From an uncultured Oscillospiraceae bacterium (GTDB taxonomy: Bacteria; Bacillota; Clostridia; Oscillospirales; Oscillospiraceae), in contig CATKZP010000008.1 of the NCBI GenBank assembly GCA_949841355.1, positions 55,292-119,291 on the forward strand: DNA of 64,000 nucleotides, read 5' to 3'. The notes under the pieces were generated by a model. The model saw only the letters and a list, made by a program, of their open reading frames with translations, did no database searches and was not told where the DNA came from. Shown here one piece after another: positions 24,305 through 33,384 of the stretch; within the stretch, counting starts at the first letter, position 1, and the number at the start of each line of letters is the position of its first letter. Made by a program: the position numbers and the translations under genes.

Positions 24305-25846
24305 ATGTCCCACCAAACTGTGATCGTGCTGGACTTCGGAGGGCAGTATAACCAGCTCATCGCCCGCCGTGTGCGGGAGTGCGGCGTGTACTGCGAGGTC
24401 AGGCCCTATACCGCTCCCCTGGGGGAGCTGCGGGCCGTCAATCCCATCGGCATCATCTTCACCGGGGGGCCCGGCTCGGTGTATCTGGACGGCGCGCCCC
24501 GTGTGGACCCGGACATCTTCACCTGGGGGGTGCCCATCCTGGGCATCTGCTACGGCTGCCAGCTCATGGCCCAGGCCCTGGGGGGCCGGGTCGTCCCCGC
24601 CCAGGAGGACTGCGCCCGGGAGTACGGCAAGACCGAGACCTTTTTCGACACCGGATGCAGGCTGTTCCGGGGCCTGCCGGAGTCGGGGATCACCTGGATG
24701 AGCCACGGGGACTACATGGAGCGGGCGCCGGAGGGCTTCACCCTGGCCGCCCGCAGCGCCGCCTGCCCCAGCGCAGCCATCGCGGACGAGGCGCGGGGGT
24801 TCTACGGCGTGCAGTTCCACCCCGAGGTGAACCACACCGGCCACGGGACGGACATGATCCGCCGGTTCCTCTTTGATGTGTGCGGCGCGGCGGGGGACTG
24901 GAGCATGGAGGGCTATAAGCGCACCGCCGTGGCCGCCCTGCGGGACAAGATCGGGGCGGGCCGGGTGCTGCTGGCCCTGTCCGGCGGGGTGGACTCCTCC
25001 GTGGCGGCGGCGCTGCTGGCCGAGGCGGTGGGGGAGCAGCTCACGTGCGTGTTTGTGGACCACGGCCTCATGCGCAAAAACGAGGGGGACGAGGTGGAGG
25101 CGGCCTTCTCCAGGTGGGCGGTGAACTTCGTGCGGGTGAACGCGGAGGACCGGTTCCTCATCAAACTGGCCGGGGTGGACGAGCCGGAGCGCAAGCGGAA
25201 AATCATCGGGGAGGAGTTCATCCGGGTATTTGAGGACGAGGCCAAGAAGGTGGGGGCGGTGGACTACCTGGCCCAGGGGACCATCTACCCCGACGTGATC
25301 GAGTCGGGCGCGGGGGACGCCGCCGTCATCAAGAGCCACCATAACGTGGGGGGCCTGCCCGACTGCGTGGACTTCAAGGAGATCGTGGAGCCCCTGCGCC
25401 TGCTGTTCAAGGACGAGGTGCGCGCCCTGGGCCGGGAGCTGGGCCTGCCGGAGTACCTGGTGGAGCGCCAGCCCTTCCCGGGGCCGGGGCTGGCCATCCG
25501 GGTGATCGGGGACGTGACCAAGGAGAAGCTGGACATGCTCCGGGAGGCGGACGCCATCTTCCGGGAGGAGATGGCCAGGGCCGGGGAGGAGGCGCGGCTG
25601 AGCCAGTTCTTCGCCGCGCTGACCAACATGCGCAGCGTGGGAGTGATGGGAGACGGGCGGACCTACGACTACGCCGTGGCCCTGCGGGCGGTGACCACCG
25701 ACGACTTTATGACGGCGGACTGGGCGCGCATCCCCTACGAGCTGCTGGACCGGGTGAGCGTGCGCATCGTCAACGAGGTGAGGGGAATCAACCGGGTGCT
25801 GTACGATGTGACCGCCAAGCCGCCCGGGACGGTGGAATTCGAGTAA
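24305..25846 (+). CDS. guaA: GMP synthase (glutamine-hydrolysing)
   Basis: Converts XMP, ATP and glutamine to GMP. The 513-residue protein has the class I glutaminase domain with the nucleophile Cys in [16 protein letters not shown] and catalytic His in [10 protein letters not shown], then the ATP pyrophosphatase domain with [14 protein letters not shown], and a dimerisation domain ending KPPGTVEFE, the usual terminus. ATG 24305 follows AAGGAGG. Complete and apparently monocistronic. No purine riboswitch fold was recognised in the 185-base leader region. Confidence 0.97.
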   Translation: MSHQTVIVLDFGGQYNQLIARRVRECGVYCEVRPYTAPLGELRAVNPIGIIFTGGPGSVYLDGAPRVDPDIFTWGVPILGICYGCQLMAQALGGRVVPAQEDCAREYGKTETFFDTGCRLFRGLPESGITWMSHGDYMERAPEGFTLAARSAACPSAAIADEARGFYGVQFHPEVNHTGHGTDMIRRFLFDVCGAAGDWSMEGYKRTAVAALRDKIGAGRVLLALSGGVDSSVAAALLAEAVGEQLTCVFVDHGLMRKNEGDEVEAAFSRWAVNFVRVNAEDRFLIKLAGVDEPERKRKIIGEEFIRVFEDEAKKVGAVDYLAQGTIYPDVIESGAGDAAVIKSHHNVGGLPDCVDFKEIVEPLRLLFKDEVRALGRELGLPEYLVERQPFPGPGLAIRVIGDVTKEKLDMLREADAIFREEMARAGEEARLSQFFAALTNMRSVGVMGDGRTYDYAVALRAVTTDDFMTADWARIPYELLDRVSVRIVNEVRGINRVLYDVTAKPPGTVEFE

Positions 25847-25874
25847 AGGCGGTTGCCGGAGAGGAGGCCGGGCC

Positions 25875-26546
25875 ATGCCCCATATCCTGATCGTGGAGGA
25901 CGATACCGACATCAACAACTCCACCGCCCAATACCTGCGGCGGCAGGGGTGCGTCTGCGCCCAGGCCTTTTCCGGCACCGAGGGGCGTATGCTCTGGCGG
26001 GAGGGCGGGTTTGACCTGCTGCTGGTGGACCTGATGCTGCCGGGGCTGTCCGGCGGGGAGCTGATTGCCGGCATACGCCAAACCAGCCCGGTGCCCATCA
26101 TCGTGCTGTCCGCCCGGACGGAGCTGTCCGATAAGGTGGAGCTACTGGGCCTGGGGGCGGACGACTACCTCACCAAGCCCTATCAGCTGGAGGAGCTCTG
26201 GGCCAGGATTCTGGTCCAGCTGCGCCACGCCAGCGCCGTCCCCGGGGGGGAGCTTCTGCGCTTCCGGGACTGGGCGCTGAACCTGGACGAGATGACCCTG
26301 ACGGCGGCGGGGCAGCCGGTGAATCTCACCGCCCATGAGTTCAAAATCGTGGAGCTGCTGGCCGGCCACCCCAAGCGGGTGTTCACCAAGCAGCAGATCT
26401 ACGAGGCGGTGTGGGGGGACCGCTGCGCCGTGGAGGACAAGACCATTTCCGTCCACGTCAGCAATATCCGCGCCAAGCTGCGCCCCAGCGGCACCGAGGG
26501 CTATATCCAGACGGTGTGGGGCATTGGATTTAAATTAGCGCAATAG
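25875..26546 (+). CDS. OmpR-family response regulator
   Basis: A 223-residue regulator with receiver domain (acidic VEDD at 7-10, phospho-acceptor Asp52 in LLVDLMLPGLSGG, Lys in DDYLTKPY) and a winged-helix domain (LTAHEFKIVELLAG, TISVHVSNIRAKL). It starts 28 bases after guaA with GAGAGGAGG upstream. Downstream lie an ABC ATPase, a permease and a kinase, so the partner kinase is probably 28524-29399. It mirrors the locus at 258-4480. Confidence 0.92.
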   Translation: MPHILIVEDDTDINNSTAQYLRRQGCVCAQAFSGTEGRMLWREGGFDLLLVDLMLPGLSGGELIAGIRQTSPVPIIVLSARTELSDKVELLGLGADDYLTKPYQLEELWARILVQLRHASAVPGGELLRFRDWALNLDEMTLTAAGQPVNLTAHEFKIVELLAGHPKRVFTKQQIYEAVWGDRCAVEDKTISVHVSNIRAKLRPSGTEGYIQTVWGIGFKLAQ

Positions 26547-26609
26547 GCCGCCTGAGCAGGGGAGGGCCTTGCGCCTCCCCAGGGCGGGAGGGGCGGGGGC
26601 CTTTCCTGC

Positions 26610-26653
26610 TTTGCACTTTCTTTACATTTGCTTTGCGAAGTTTGGGCACTTGC
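26610..26653 (+). promoter_or_regulatory. Candidate 11-base direct repeats upstream of the ABC genes
   Basis: Four consecutive 11-mers begin TTTGCAC, TTTACAT, TTTGCGA and TGGGCAC at 26610, 26621, 26632 and 26643. The 11-base period and the position in the regulator-ATPase gap suit a site for the preceding response regulator. The match between units is loose, so this is tentative. Confidence 0.35.
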
Positions 26654-26756
26654 CTGTTAGTCTGGTCCTGCAAACAAAAATCCCCCAGGCGTTCAGCGGC
26701 CTCCATCCCGAGGGAGGGGCCGCCGGGGGCCCGGGGGACTATAAGGAGGCTTTTGT

Positions 26757-27668
26757 ATGGCAGTGATACAGACGGTGGGGCTGTCCAAGCGCTACCGGGA
26801 CAAATGGGCGGTGGACCGCCTAGACCTGACGGTGGAGCAGGGGGATATTTACGGCTTCATCGGCCGCAACGGCGCGGGCAAGTCCACCACCCTCAAGCTC
26901 CTGTGCGGCTTGGCCCGGCCCACCCAGGGAGAGGCGCTGATGTTCGGCAAGCCCATCCGGGACGGGGTGGCCCGGCGGCGGGTGGGCGCCCTCATCGAGC
27001 AGCCGGGGCTCTACCCCGATCAGAGCGGGCGGGAGAACCTGCGGCTCTACGCCGCCCTGCTGGGGCTGGACAGCCCGGAGCGGCAGGTGGAGGAGATCCT
27101 GGAGACGGTGGGCCTGTCCCCCAAGGAGAAAAAACCGGTGAGGCACTACTCCATGGGCATGAAGCAGCGCCTGGGAGTGGGGCTGGCGCTGCTTGGCGGG
27201 CCGGACCTGCTGCTGCTGGACGAGCCCATCAACGGCCTGGACCCGGAGGGCATCCGGGAGATGCGGGAGCTTCTGCTGCGGCTCAACCGGGAGCGGGGGC
27301 TGACGCTGGTTATCAGCTCCCACATACTGGGGGAGCTGAGCAAGATCGCCACCCGCTACGGCATCATTCAGGAGGGCCGGATGGTGGAGCAGATCACCGC
27401 CGGGGAGCTGGCCCAGAAATGCGAGGACTACCTTCACCTGCGCTGCGATCAGCCCCAGAAGGCCGCCGCCCTGCTGGAAAAGGAGCTGGGCCTCGCCCGC
27501 TGGGAGATGCGCCCGGAGGGGGAGATTCGGATTTATGAGGCGGCGGACGCCAAGGCGGTGGGCCGGACGCTCACCCAGGCGGGCATATCAGTGGAGGAGA
27601 TGGGCCTGCACCGGCAGGACCTGGAGGACTATTTTCTGGAGCGGATGGGAGGAGAGGACCATGTTTAA
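26757..27668 (+). CDS. ABC transporter ATP-binding protein
   Basis: ATPase of 303 residues of the bacitracin/lantibiotic exporter type: Walker A GRNGAGKSTTL near residues 38-48, signature HYSMGMKQRLGVGLALLGG, Walker B LLLLDEPINGLDPEG, and switch His in VISSHILGE. The C-terminal 90 residues form the extra subdomain seen also in the 2807-3721 ATPase, of which it is a paralogue. Its stop overlaps the permease start by 8 bases, the same arrangement as in that locus. Confidence 0.9.
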   Translation: MAVIQTVGLSKRYRDKWAVDRLDLTVEQGDIYGFIGRNGAGKSTTLKLLCGLARPTQGEALMFGKPIRDGVARRRVGALIEQPGLYPDQSGRENLRLYAALLGLDSPERQVEEILETVGLSPKEKKPVRHYSMGMKQRLGVGLALLGGPDLLLLDEPINGLDPEGIREMRELLLRLNRERGLTLVISSHILGELSKIATRYGIIQEGRMVEQITAGELAQKCEDYLHLRCDQPQKAAALLEKELGLARWEMRPEGEIRIYEAADAKAVGRTLTQAGISVEEMGLHRQDLEDYFLERMGGEDHV

Positions 27669-28470
27669 CTTGCTGCGTATGGATCTGCGGCGGCTGTTCA
27701 GGACCCGGAGCTTTTACGTTGTGCTGGCCGTGACGGCGGCGCTTCTGGTGATGACGGTGGCCATGGTGTCCGCCGTGATCGACCAGGCGAAGCTGGACGC
27801 GCTGAAAAGCACCGGAATTGTTGTGACCGGCGGGAACAGCGAGGATATGAAGGAGCTGCTGAGCGGCATGAACCGGCTGGACTTTCTTCACGAGTGCCTG
27901 GGCAGCGGCTTTCTGCTGGCGCTGGCCTGCACTGGGATGACCCTGTTTGTCAACGGCGATTTTTCCAGCGGCTGTGTGAAAAACATCTGCTTTGCCCGTC
28001 CCCGCCGGTGGGAATATGTGCTGTCCAAAATTCTGATCGCCGGATTTTACAGCGCCGTCATTACGATTTTGGGCGTTCTGGTCTCGCTGGTATGCCCTGT
28101 CCTGCTGGGGATGAGCCTGGAGCCAAGCTCGTTTGCCGAAATTCTACAGTACGCCTTCTGGATGTGGCTTCCCACCTGGGCGTTCAGCCTGCTGGGGCTG
28201 ACGCTGGTGCTGCTGACCCGCAGCTCCACCCTGGGGATCATCATGGCGGTGGCGGCCGGGGGCGGCCTTGTGGCGGCGCTTTTGCAAAGCCTGTGCCAGG
28301 GCTTTGGATGGCCCGATCTGACGCAGTATCTGCTCAACATAGTGGTCCGCGCCCAATGCGCGCCCATGCCCGACGGGGGCCGGATCGCCATGATCCTGGG
28401 CTGCTCCCTGGGCTGGGGGGCGCTCTACGCCGCCGGGAGCTTTGCCGCCATGGAAAAACGGGATATCTAA
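27661..28470 (+). CDS. ABC transporter permease
   Basis: ABC-2 type permease of 269 residues with about six hydrophobic segments, beginning MFNLLRMDLRRLFRTRSFY. ATG 27661 overlaps the ATPase stop; upstream in-frame sequence is only a shadow of the ATPase. Only one permease is present here, against two in the 1-4.5 kb locus, so it probably acts as a homodimer. Substrate unknown, by analogy a peptide or antibiotic. Confidence 0.82.
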   Translation: MFNLLRMDLRRLFRTRSFYVVLAVTAALLVMTVAMVSAVIDQAKLDALKSTGIVVTGGNSEDMKELLSGMNRLDFLHECLGSGFLLALACTGMTLFVNGDFSSGCVKNICFARPRRWEYVLSKILIAGFYSAVITILGVLVSLVCPVLLGMSLEPSSFAEILQYAFWMWLPTWAFSLLGLTLVLLTRSSTLGIIMAVAAGGGLVAALLQSLCQGFGWPDLTQYLLNIVVRAQCAPMPDGGRIAMILGCSLGWGALYAAGSFAAMEKRDI

Positions 28471-28523
28471 CTTACGATTTTTCCCCTCGCACAAGGAATG
28501 GTTGAAGCAAAGGAGGACTTCCC

Positions 28524-29399
28524 ATGCTGCCTGCCCTGATTCTGACCCTGGCCGCCCTGGGCCTGGCCCTGGCGCGCCTGTGGGCCTACCGCCGCCAGCT
28601 GGAGGACATGGCCCGGGTGCTGGAGGAGACCCCGGCCCAGAGCAATCTGCGCCTGACCGTGGGGATGGACAGCGCCCCGGTGCGGCGGCTGTGCCGGGCG
28701 GTGAACCGGCGGCTGGAGGAGGGGCTGCGCCTGCGGGTGGAGGCGCTGAACAGCCAGCGGGAGCTGAAGTACACCATGGCCTGCATCTCCCACGACATCC
28801 GAACCCCGCTGGCGGGCGCCATGGGCTACTTGCAGCTGCTGGAGGGGGAGCCGGAGCGCCGGGGGGAATACCTGGCCATCGTGCAGAAGCGGCTGGCGGA
28901 GCTGGAAGGGCTGCTGGACGAGCTGTTTGTCTACACCCGGCTGCTGAACGGCTCGCTGCCGCTGGAGTGCGGCGAGACGGCGGCCCTGCCGCCCCTGTGG
29001 GAGGCGCTGGCGGAGCTTTACCCCCAGCTGGAGGAGGCGGGCATCCGGCCGGAGCTGCGCGTGGAGCGGGAGGACATGACGGTGTGGGCCGATCCGGCGG
29101 CGCTGGCCAGGGTATACCGCAACCTGACCGCCAACGCCCTGCGCCACGGCGGCGGGGGGCTGAGCGTGCGCGCCGGGGGCGGGGAGATCTGCTTTGCCAA
29201 TCCCCTGGGGCCGGGACCGCGCCCCGACCCGGACCACCTGTTCGACCGCTTTTACCAGGGCAGCCCCGCCCGGGGGAACGGCGGGGCCGGGCTGGGGCTG
29301 GCCATCGTCCGGGAGCTGATGGAGCGCATGGGCGGGCAGGCCCGCGCCCAAATCGCGGGGGATGCGCTCCAAATCACCCTGACCTTTTCCCCGCGCTGA
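28524..29399 (+). CDS. Sensor histidine kinase with minimal sensor
   Basis: A 291-residue kinase with a single N-terminal hydrophobic segment (2-20) and no extracellular domain. The H-box MACISHDIRTPLAGAMGY places His90, the N-box is NLTANALRHGGGG, and the G-box NGGAGLGLAIVREL. The lack of a sensor domain fits kinases that read the activity of an adjacent ABC transporter. Probable partner of the regulator at 25875-26546. ATG 28524 follows AAAGGAGG. A strong terminator follows the gene. Confidence 0.88.
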   Translation: MLPALILTLAALGLALARLWAYRRQLEDMARVLEETPAQSNLRLTVGMDSAPVRRLCRAVNRRLEEGLRLRVEALNSQRELKYTMACISHDIRTPLAGAMGYLQLLEGEPERRGEYLAIVQKRLAELEGLLDELFVYTRLLNGSLPLECGETAALPPLWEALAELYPQLEEAGIRPELRVEREDMTVWADPAALARVYRNLTANALRHGGGGLSVRAGGGEICFANPLGPGPRPDPDHLFDRFYQGSPARGNGGAGLGLAIVRELMERMGGQARAQIAGDALQITLTFSPR

Positions 29400-29435
29400 G
29401 GGGCTGGCGAAGGACACGCCCCGCACTGTCAATTT

Positions 29436-29484
29436 GCGCCGCCTCTCCGCCCAAACCTGGGCAGGAGGGGCGGCGCGGTTTTCC
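29436..29484 (+). terminator. Terminator after the kinase gene
   Basis: A long GC-rich hairpin (29436-29476, with GCGCCGCC pairing to GGCGGCGC and an inner stem) followed by GGTTTT ends the regulator-ABC-kinase unit and separates it from the VTC cassette. Confidence 0.7.
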
Positions 29485-29606
29485 CTGGAAATCAATTCGC
29501 GCGCTCCTCCCGCCGGTTTGTTTACGATTATTTCACATGTTTTTTCCCCATTTTCAGCATGGTTTCAGGTCCCTGTGCTAATCTGCCAGGGAAAGGACGT
29601 GATGCT

Positions 29607-30281
29607 ATGCCCCAATACCGGCACGAGTGGAAGCACGAGATCAGCCTGGCCGACCGCATGGTCCTCCGGGCGCGGCTGGCGGCCGTATGCCGGGCGGACG
29701 GCCACGCGGTGAACGGGACGTACCTGGTGCGCAGCCTGTACTTTGACAATCCGGCGGACAAGGTGCTCCGGGAGAAGATCGACGGGGTGAACCGCCGGGA
29801 AAAGTTCCGCATCCGCTGCTATAACGGCGACTTATCCCTGATCCGCTTGGAGAAGAAGAGCAAGCGCGGCGGCCTGGGGACCAAGGAGACGGCGGAGCTG
29901 TCCGCCGCCGAGGCCCAGGCCGTTGTGGACGGCGAGCTGGACTGGATGATGGCCAGCGGCCGGCCGCTGGTCCAGGAGCTGTACCACAAAATGCGCACCC
30001 AGGGCCTGCGCCCCCGCACCACCGTGGACTACACCCGTGAACCATTTGTCTACGGCCCCGGCAACGTGCGGGTGACGCTGGATTACGACATCCGCACCGG
30101 GCTGGGCTGCACCGATTTTTTGAATTCCAGCTGCGTCACCATTCCGGCCGGAGGGCCTGCCGCGGTGCTGGAGGTGAAGTGGGACACCTTCCTGCCCGAT
30201 CTCATCCGGGACGCGGTGCAGCTGGAGGGACGGCGGGCGTCCGCCTTCTCCAAGTACTCCGCCTGCCGCATTTATGACTGA
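29607..30281 (+). CDS. VTC-domain protein (polyphosphate polymerase-like)
   Basis: A 224-residue cytoplasmic tunnel-fold protein. The pattern RHEWKHEISLADRMVL, YLVRSLYFDNPADKVLREKIDGVNRREKFRIR and IRLEKKSKRGGLGTKE carries the alternating Lys/Arg residues lining the tunnel of VTC-type enzymes, with late Glu in VLEVKWDTFLPD as metal ligand. Yeast VTC4 makes polyphosphate from ATP; bacterial single-domain members are only assumed to do the same. It is the first gene of a three-gene cassette with DUF4956 and CotH genes. ATG 29607 follows GGAAAGGA; an earlier in-frame start lacks a good site. Confidence 0.82.
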   Translation: MPQYRHEWKHEISLADRMVLRARLAAVCRADGHAVNGTYLVRSLYFDNPADKVLREKIDGVNRREKFRIRCYNGDLSLIRLEKKSKRGGLGTKETAELSAAEAQAVVDGELDWMMASGRPLVQELYHKMRTQGLRPRTTVDYTREPFVYGPGNVRVTLDYDIRTGLGCTDFLNSSCVTIPAGGPAAVLEVKWDTFLPDLIRDAVQLEGRRASAFSKYSACRIYD

Positions 30282-30297
30282 ATAGGGGGAAACCATT

Positions 30298-30969
30298 GTG
30301 ACATTTCAAGATATTTTCAAATCCAAGTTCCTGGAAAACGTGGCCAGCGTCAGCCTGCTGGACATGGCGCTGGCGCTGGTGCTGGCCTTCGGCATCGGGC
30401 TGTTTATCCTGCTGATCTACAAAAAAACCTTTTCCGGCGTGATGTACTCCTCCAGCTTCGGCGTCACCCTGGTGGCGCTGAGCATGATTACCACCATGGT
30501 GATTCTGGCCGTCACCAGCAACGTGGTGCTGTCCCTGGGCATGGTGGGCGCGCTGTCCATCGTCCGCTTCCGCGCCGCCATCAAGGAGCCGCTGGACATC
30601 GCGTTCCTGTTCTGGTCCATCGCCGTGGGGATTGTGCTGGCGGCGGGGATGATCCCCCTGGCAGTGTTCGGCAGCGGGATTATCGGCGTGATTCTGCTGG
30701 TGTTTGTCAATAAAAAGTCCCATGTGAATCCCTATATCGTGGTGCTGCAATGCGCCGGACAGGACGCGGAGCGCCAGGCGGAGGAGTTCCTGACCCGCAG
30801 CACCCGGCGCTGTGTGGTCAAGGGAAAAACGGTGCGCCAGGACCTCGTGGAGCTGAATCTGGAGGTGCGGCTGAGGGACGACGACACTGGGTTTGTCAAT
30901 ACGCTGGCCGGGATGGACGGCGTGCGCAGCGCCGTGCTGGTGAGCTACAGCGGCGACTACATGGGGTGA
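30298..30969 (+). CDS. DUF4956-family membrane protein
   Basis: A 223-residue protein with about four membrane helices between residues 20 and 135, including the conserved LGMVGALSIVRFRAAIKEPLD, and a soluble C-terminal domain from about 145. DUF4956 genes are regularly found with VTC-domain genes in Firmicutes, so it may be the membrane partner of the polymerase. It starts at GTG 30298 after AGGGGGAAA, 16 bases past the VTC gene, and ends 4 bases before the CotH gene. Function unknown. Confidence 0.82.
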   Translation: MTFQDIFKSKFLENVASVSLLDMALALVLAFGIGLFILLIYKKTFSGVMYSSSFGVTLVALSMITTMVILAVTSNVVLSLGMVGALSIVRFRAAIKEPLDIAFLFWSIAVGIVLAAGMIPLAVFGSGIIGVILLVFVNKKSHVNPYIVVLQCAGQDAERQAEEFLTRSTRRCVVKGKTVRQDLVELNLEVRLRDDDTGFVNTLAGMDGVRSAVLVSYSGDYMG

Positions 30970-30973
30970 GGCC

Positions 30974-32557
30974 ATGGCTGCCCACAAGCATATCGACCGC
31001 ATCTGCGCGGCGGCGGCGGCGCTTTCCCTGGCGCTGGCCCTGCTGTTCATGAACGGGCAGGCGCTGGGCATCGAGCCCGCCTCCCAGGCCATGGGGTATG
31101 AGGAAAGGCTGTTCGACACCTCCCGCGTCCACACCGTCGAGATCATCATGGACGGCTGGGACGAGTTCATCGACACCTGCGAAAACGAGGAATACGCCCC
31201 CTGCTCGGTGGTCATTGACAACGAGGCTTACAAAAACGTGGGGCTGCGGGCTAAGGGGAATACCTCCCTGTCCACCGTGTCCCAGATGGGCAGCGACCGC
31301 TACAGCTTCAAAATCGAGTTCGACCAGTACGAAAGCGGTAAGACCTATCACGGCTTGGATAAGCTGTGCCTCAACAACCTCATCCAGGACAATACCATGA
31401 TGAAGGACTACCTCACCTACCAGCTCATGGCCTCCTTCGGGGTGAATACCCCGCTGTGCAGCTATGTTTGGATCACCGTCAACGGGGAGGACTGGGGGCT
31501 GTACCTGGCGGTGGAGGGGGTGGAGGACGCCTTCCTCCAGCGCAATTACGGCCGGGACCACGGCGAGCTCTACAAGCCGGACAGCATGGACTTCGGCGGA
31601 GGCCGGGGCAATGGCGGCGGCTTTGATATGGACGACTTCATGAACCGCGGCGGCGGGGAGTGGAGCGGCGGCCCGCCCGAGGGCTTTGACCCCTCCTCTT
31701 TTGGCGGGCAGGGTCCCGGTGAGGCGGGCGGCACGCCGCCGGAAGGCTTCGATTTCTCCCAGCTGCCCCAGGGCGGAGGGCCGGGCGGCGGCTTTGGCGG
31801 GATGTTCGGCGGCATGGGTTCCGGCGACGTGAAGCTGCAATATTCCGACGACGATCCGGACAGCTATCCCAACATCTTCGGCAGCGCCAAGACCGACGTG
31901 TCCGGCGCGGACCAGACCCGGCTCATCCGGGCGCTGAAGGCGCTGGACGAGGGGGATGCGAGCGCCCTGGATATGGACCAGGTGCTGCGCTACTTCGTGG
32001 TTCACAACTTCGTGGTCAACGGGGACAGCTACACCGGGATGATGGTGCACAACTACTACCTCTATGAGGAGGACGGCCTGCTGTCCATGCTGCCATGGGA
32101 CTACAATTTGGCCTTCGGCACCTTCCAGGGCAATGACGCCGGCGGGGCGGTGAACGACCCCATCGACAGCCCCCTGTCCGTCACCGGAGACGGCGACCGG
32201 CCCATGGCGGACTGGATTTTCTCCAGCGAGGCGTACACGGCGCTGTACCACCAGTATTTCCAGGAATTTTTGGACAGCGCCGGCTGGGAGGCCGTCATCG
32301 ACGGGGCTTACGCCCTCATCGCCCCCTATGTGGAGCGGGACCCCACCAAATTCTGCACCGATGACGAGTTCGAGACGGGAGTGGAGGCGCTGAAAGCCTT
32401 CTGTGGGCTGCGCGCCCAGAGCGTCGGCGGCCAGCTGTCCGGCGCAATCCCGTCCACAGGCGAGGGACAGGCGGCGGACAGCGCCGCCCTGGTGGACGCC
32501 TCCGGCCTGGACCTGGCGGACATGGGGACCATGGACAGAAGGGGCGGGCCCCGGTAA
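30974..32557 (+). CDS. CotH-family protein kinase, secreted or membrane anchored
   Basis: A 527-residue protein with an N-terminal signal or anchor helix at about 11-29. The CotH region begins with VHTVEIIMDGWDEF and LRAKGNTSLSTVSQMGSDRYSFKIEFD, with kinase-like residues in LCLNNLIQDNTMMKDYL and SMLPWDYNLAFG (metal-binding Asp). CotH of Bacillus phosphorylates spore-coat proteins. A Gly/Pro/Asp-rich low-complexity insert occupies residues about 206-286 within the domain. Last gene of the VTC-DUF4956-CotH cassette. Its extracytoplasmic substrate is unknown; polyphosphate or a surface protein are guesses. Confidence 0.85.
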   Translation: MAAHKHIDRICAAAAALSLALALLFMNGQALGIEPASQAMGYEERLFDTSRVHTVEIIMDGWDEFIDTCENEEYAPCSVVIDNEAYKNVGLRAKGNTSLSTVSQMGSDRYSFKIEFDQYESGKTYHGLDKLCLNNLIQDNTMMKDYLTYQLMASFGVNTPLCSYVWITVNGEDWGLYLAVEGVEDAFLQRNYGRDHGELYKPDSMDFGGGRGNGGGFDMDDFMNRGGGEWSGGPPEGFDPSSFGGQGPGEAGGTPPEGFDFSQLPQGGGPGGGFGGMFGGMGSGDVKLQYSDDDPDSYPNIFGSAKTDVSGADQTRLIRALKALDEGDASALDMDQVLRYFVVHNFVVNGDSYTGMMVHNYYLYEEDGLLSMLPWDYNLAFGTFQGNDAGGAVNDPIDSPLSVTGDGDRPMADWIFSSEAYTALYHQYFQEFLDSAGWEAVIDGAYALIAPYVERDPTKFCTDDEFETGVEALKAFCGLRAQSVGGQLSGAIPSTGEGQAADSAALVDASGLDLADMGTMDRRGGPR

Positions 32558-32564
32558 AACAAAG

Positions 32565-32600
32565 AAACCGCTGATTTCCACGGAAACCAGCGGTTTTTTT
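32565..32600 (+). terminator. Terminator after the VTC-DUF4956-CotH cassette
   Basis: AAACCGCTG at 32565-32573 pairs with CAGCGGTTT, with an inner TTTCC/GGAAA stem, and is followed by a run of seven T. Confidence 0.85.
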
Positions 32601-32635
32601 CGTCCTGGGCCGGAGAGGGAAGAGCCTTGGCCGCG

Positions 32636-33277
32636 CTATCCCTCCACCACGCAGGAGTGGCTCATGATATAAAACTCCTCCTGGCTGGGCCGGTATTCCC
32701 GGGCCATGGGCGCCAGAGTGTCGTCATAACGCCGGGCCTCCCCCTCGTCGATGGACATGACGGGGCTGTCCCGGTACACCCATTCCCGGCCGTCCAGCGC
32801 GCCCTCCCTCAGCTCTTTGACCATCATGGCCGACGGGAATTTCCCGCCCTCCAGGCACACGCTGAACTTTTTGCAGCTTTGAAAGCCGCAGCTCACATAG
32901 TTGGCCGGACTGCCGAAAATGACCACCACGTCCCAGCCCAGCAACGCCGCCCGCCGGAAAGAGTGCTCCAGCAGCTGCTTGCCGTACCCCTTGCGCTGGT
33001 GCTCCGGCGCGATGGACACGGGACCGAAGGTGAGGATGTCCTTGACCTCCCCGGCTGCGTCGGTGAGGGCGGCCCTGGTATACATTACGCTGCCGATGAC
33101 TTGGCCGTCCAGCTCGGCCACCAGGTCCAGTTCCGGGATGAAGTCGGGATGGTCCCGCATGATGTGGACCAGGTAATGCTCCACACAGCCGGGGGCGTAG
33201 AGGTTGTAAAAGGCCCGGCGGGTGATGTCCTCCACAGTCTGGCGGTCCGCCGGCGTCTCGTTTCTGATGGTCAGCAT
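32636..33277 (-). CDS. GNAT-family N-acetyltransferase
   Basis: A 213-residue acetyltransferase. The N-terminal GNAT domain shows FGPVSIAPEHQRKGYGKQLLEHSF (acetyl-CoA loop) and FGSPANYVSCGFQSCKKF; a C-terminal extension ends EEFYIMSHSCVVEG. ATG 33277 follows AAAGGGGC. A closely related but internally deleted copy lies at 54874-55038, and the sequence upstream of both starts is also similar. Substrate unknown. Confidence 0.85.
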   Translation of the reverse strand: MLTIRNETPADRQTVEDITRRAFYNLYAPGCVEHYLVHIMRDHPDFIPELDLVAELDGQVIGSVMYTRAALTDAAGEVKDILTFGPVSIAPEHQRKGYGKQLLEHSFRRAALLGWDVVVIFGSPANYVSCGFQSCKKFSVCLEGGKFPSAMMVKELREGALDGREWVYRDSPVMSIDEGEARRYDDTLAPMAREYRPSQEEFYIMSHSCVVEG

Positions 33278-33384
33278 AAAAGAGCCCCTTTCTTTGGATT
33301 GCGCCATCATTTTATCACAGAGCGTGCCCAAAGTCGAGGCGTTTGACCCAAATGAAAAACAGGGAAAGGCATCGCTTGTCGTTT

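Noticed and set aside
23774..26101. A 775-codon minus-strand frame opposite guaA
   Set aside because: Spans the guaA coding region and the DUF421 start in an unnatural composition; guaA is unambiguous.
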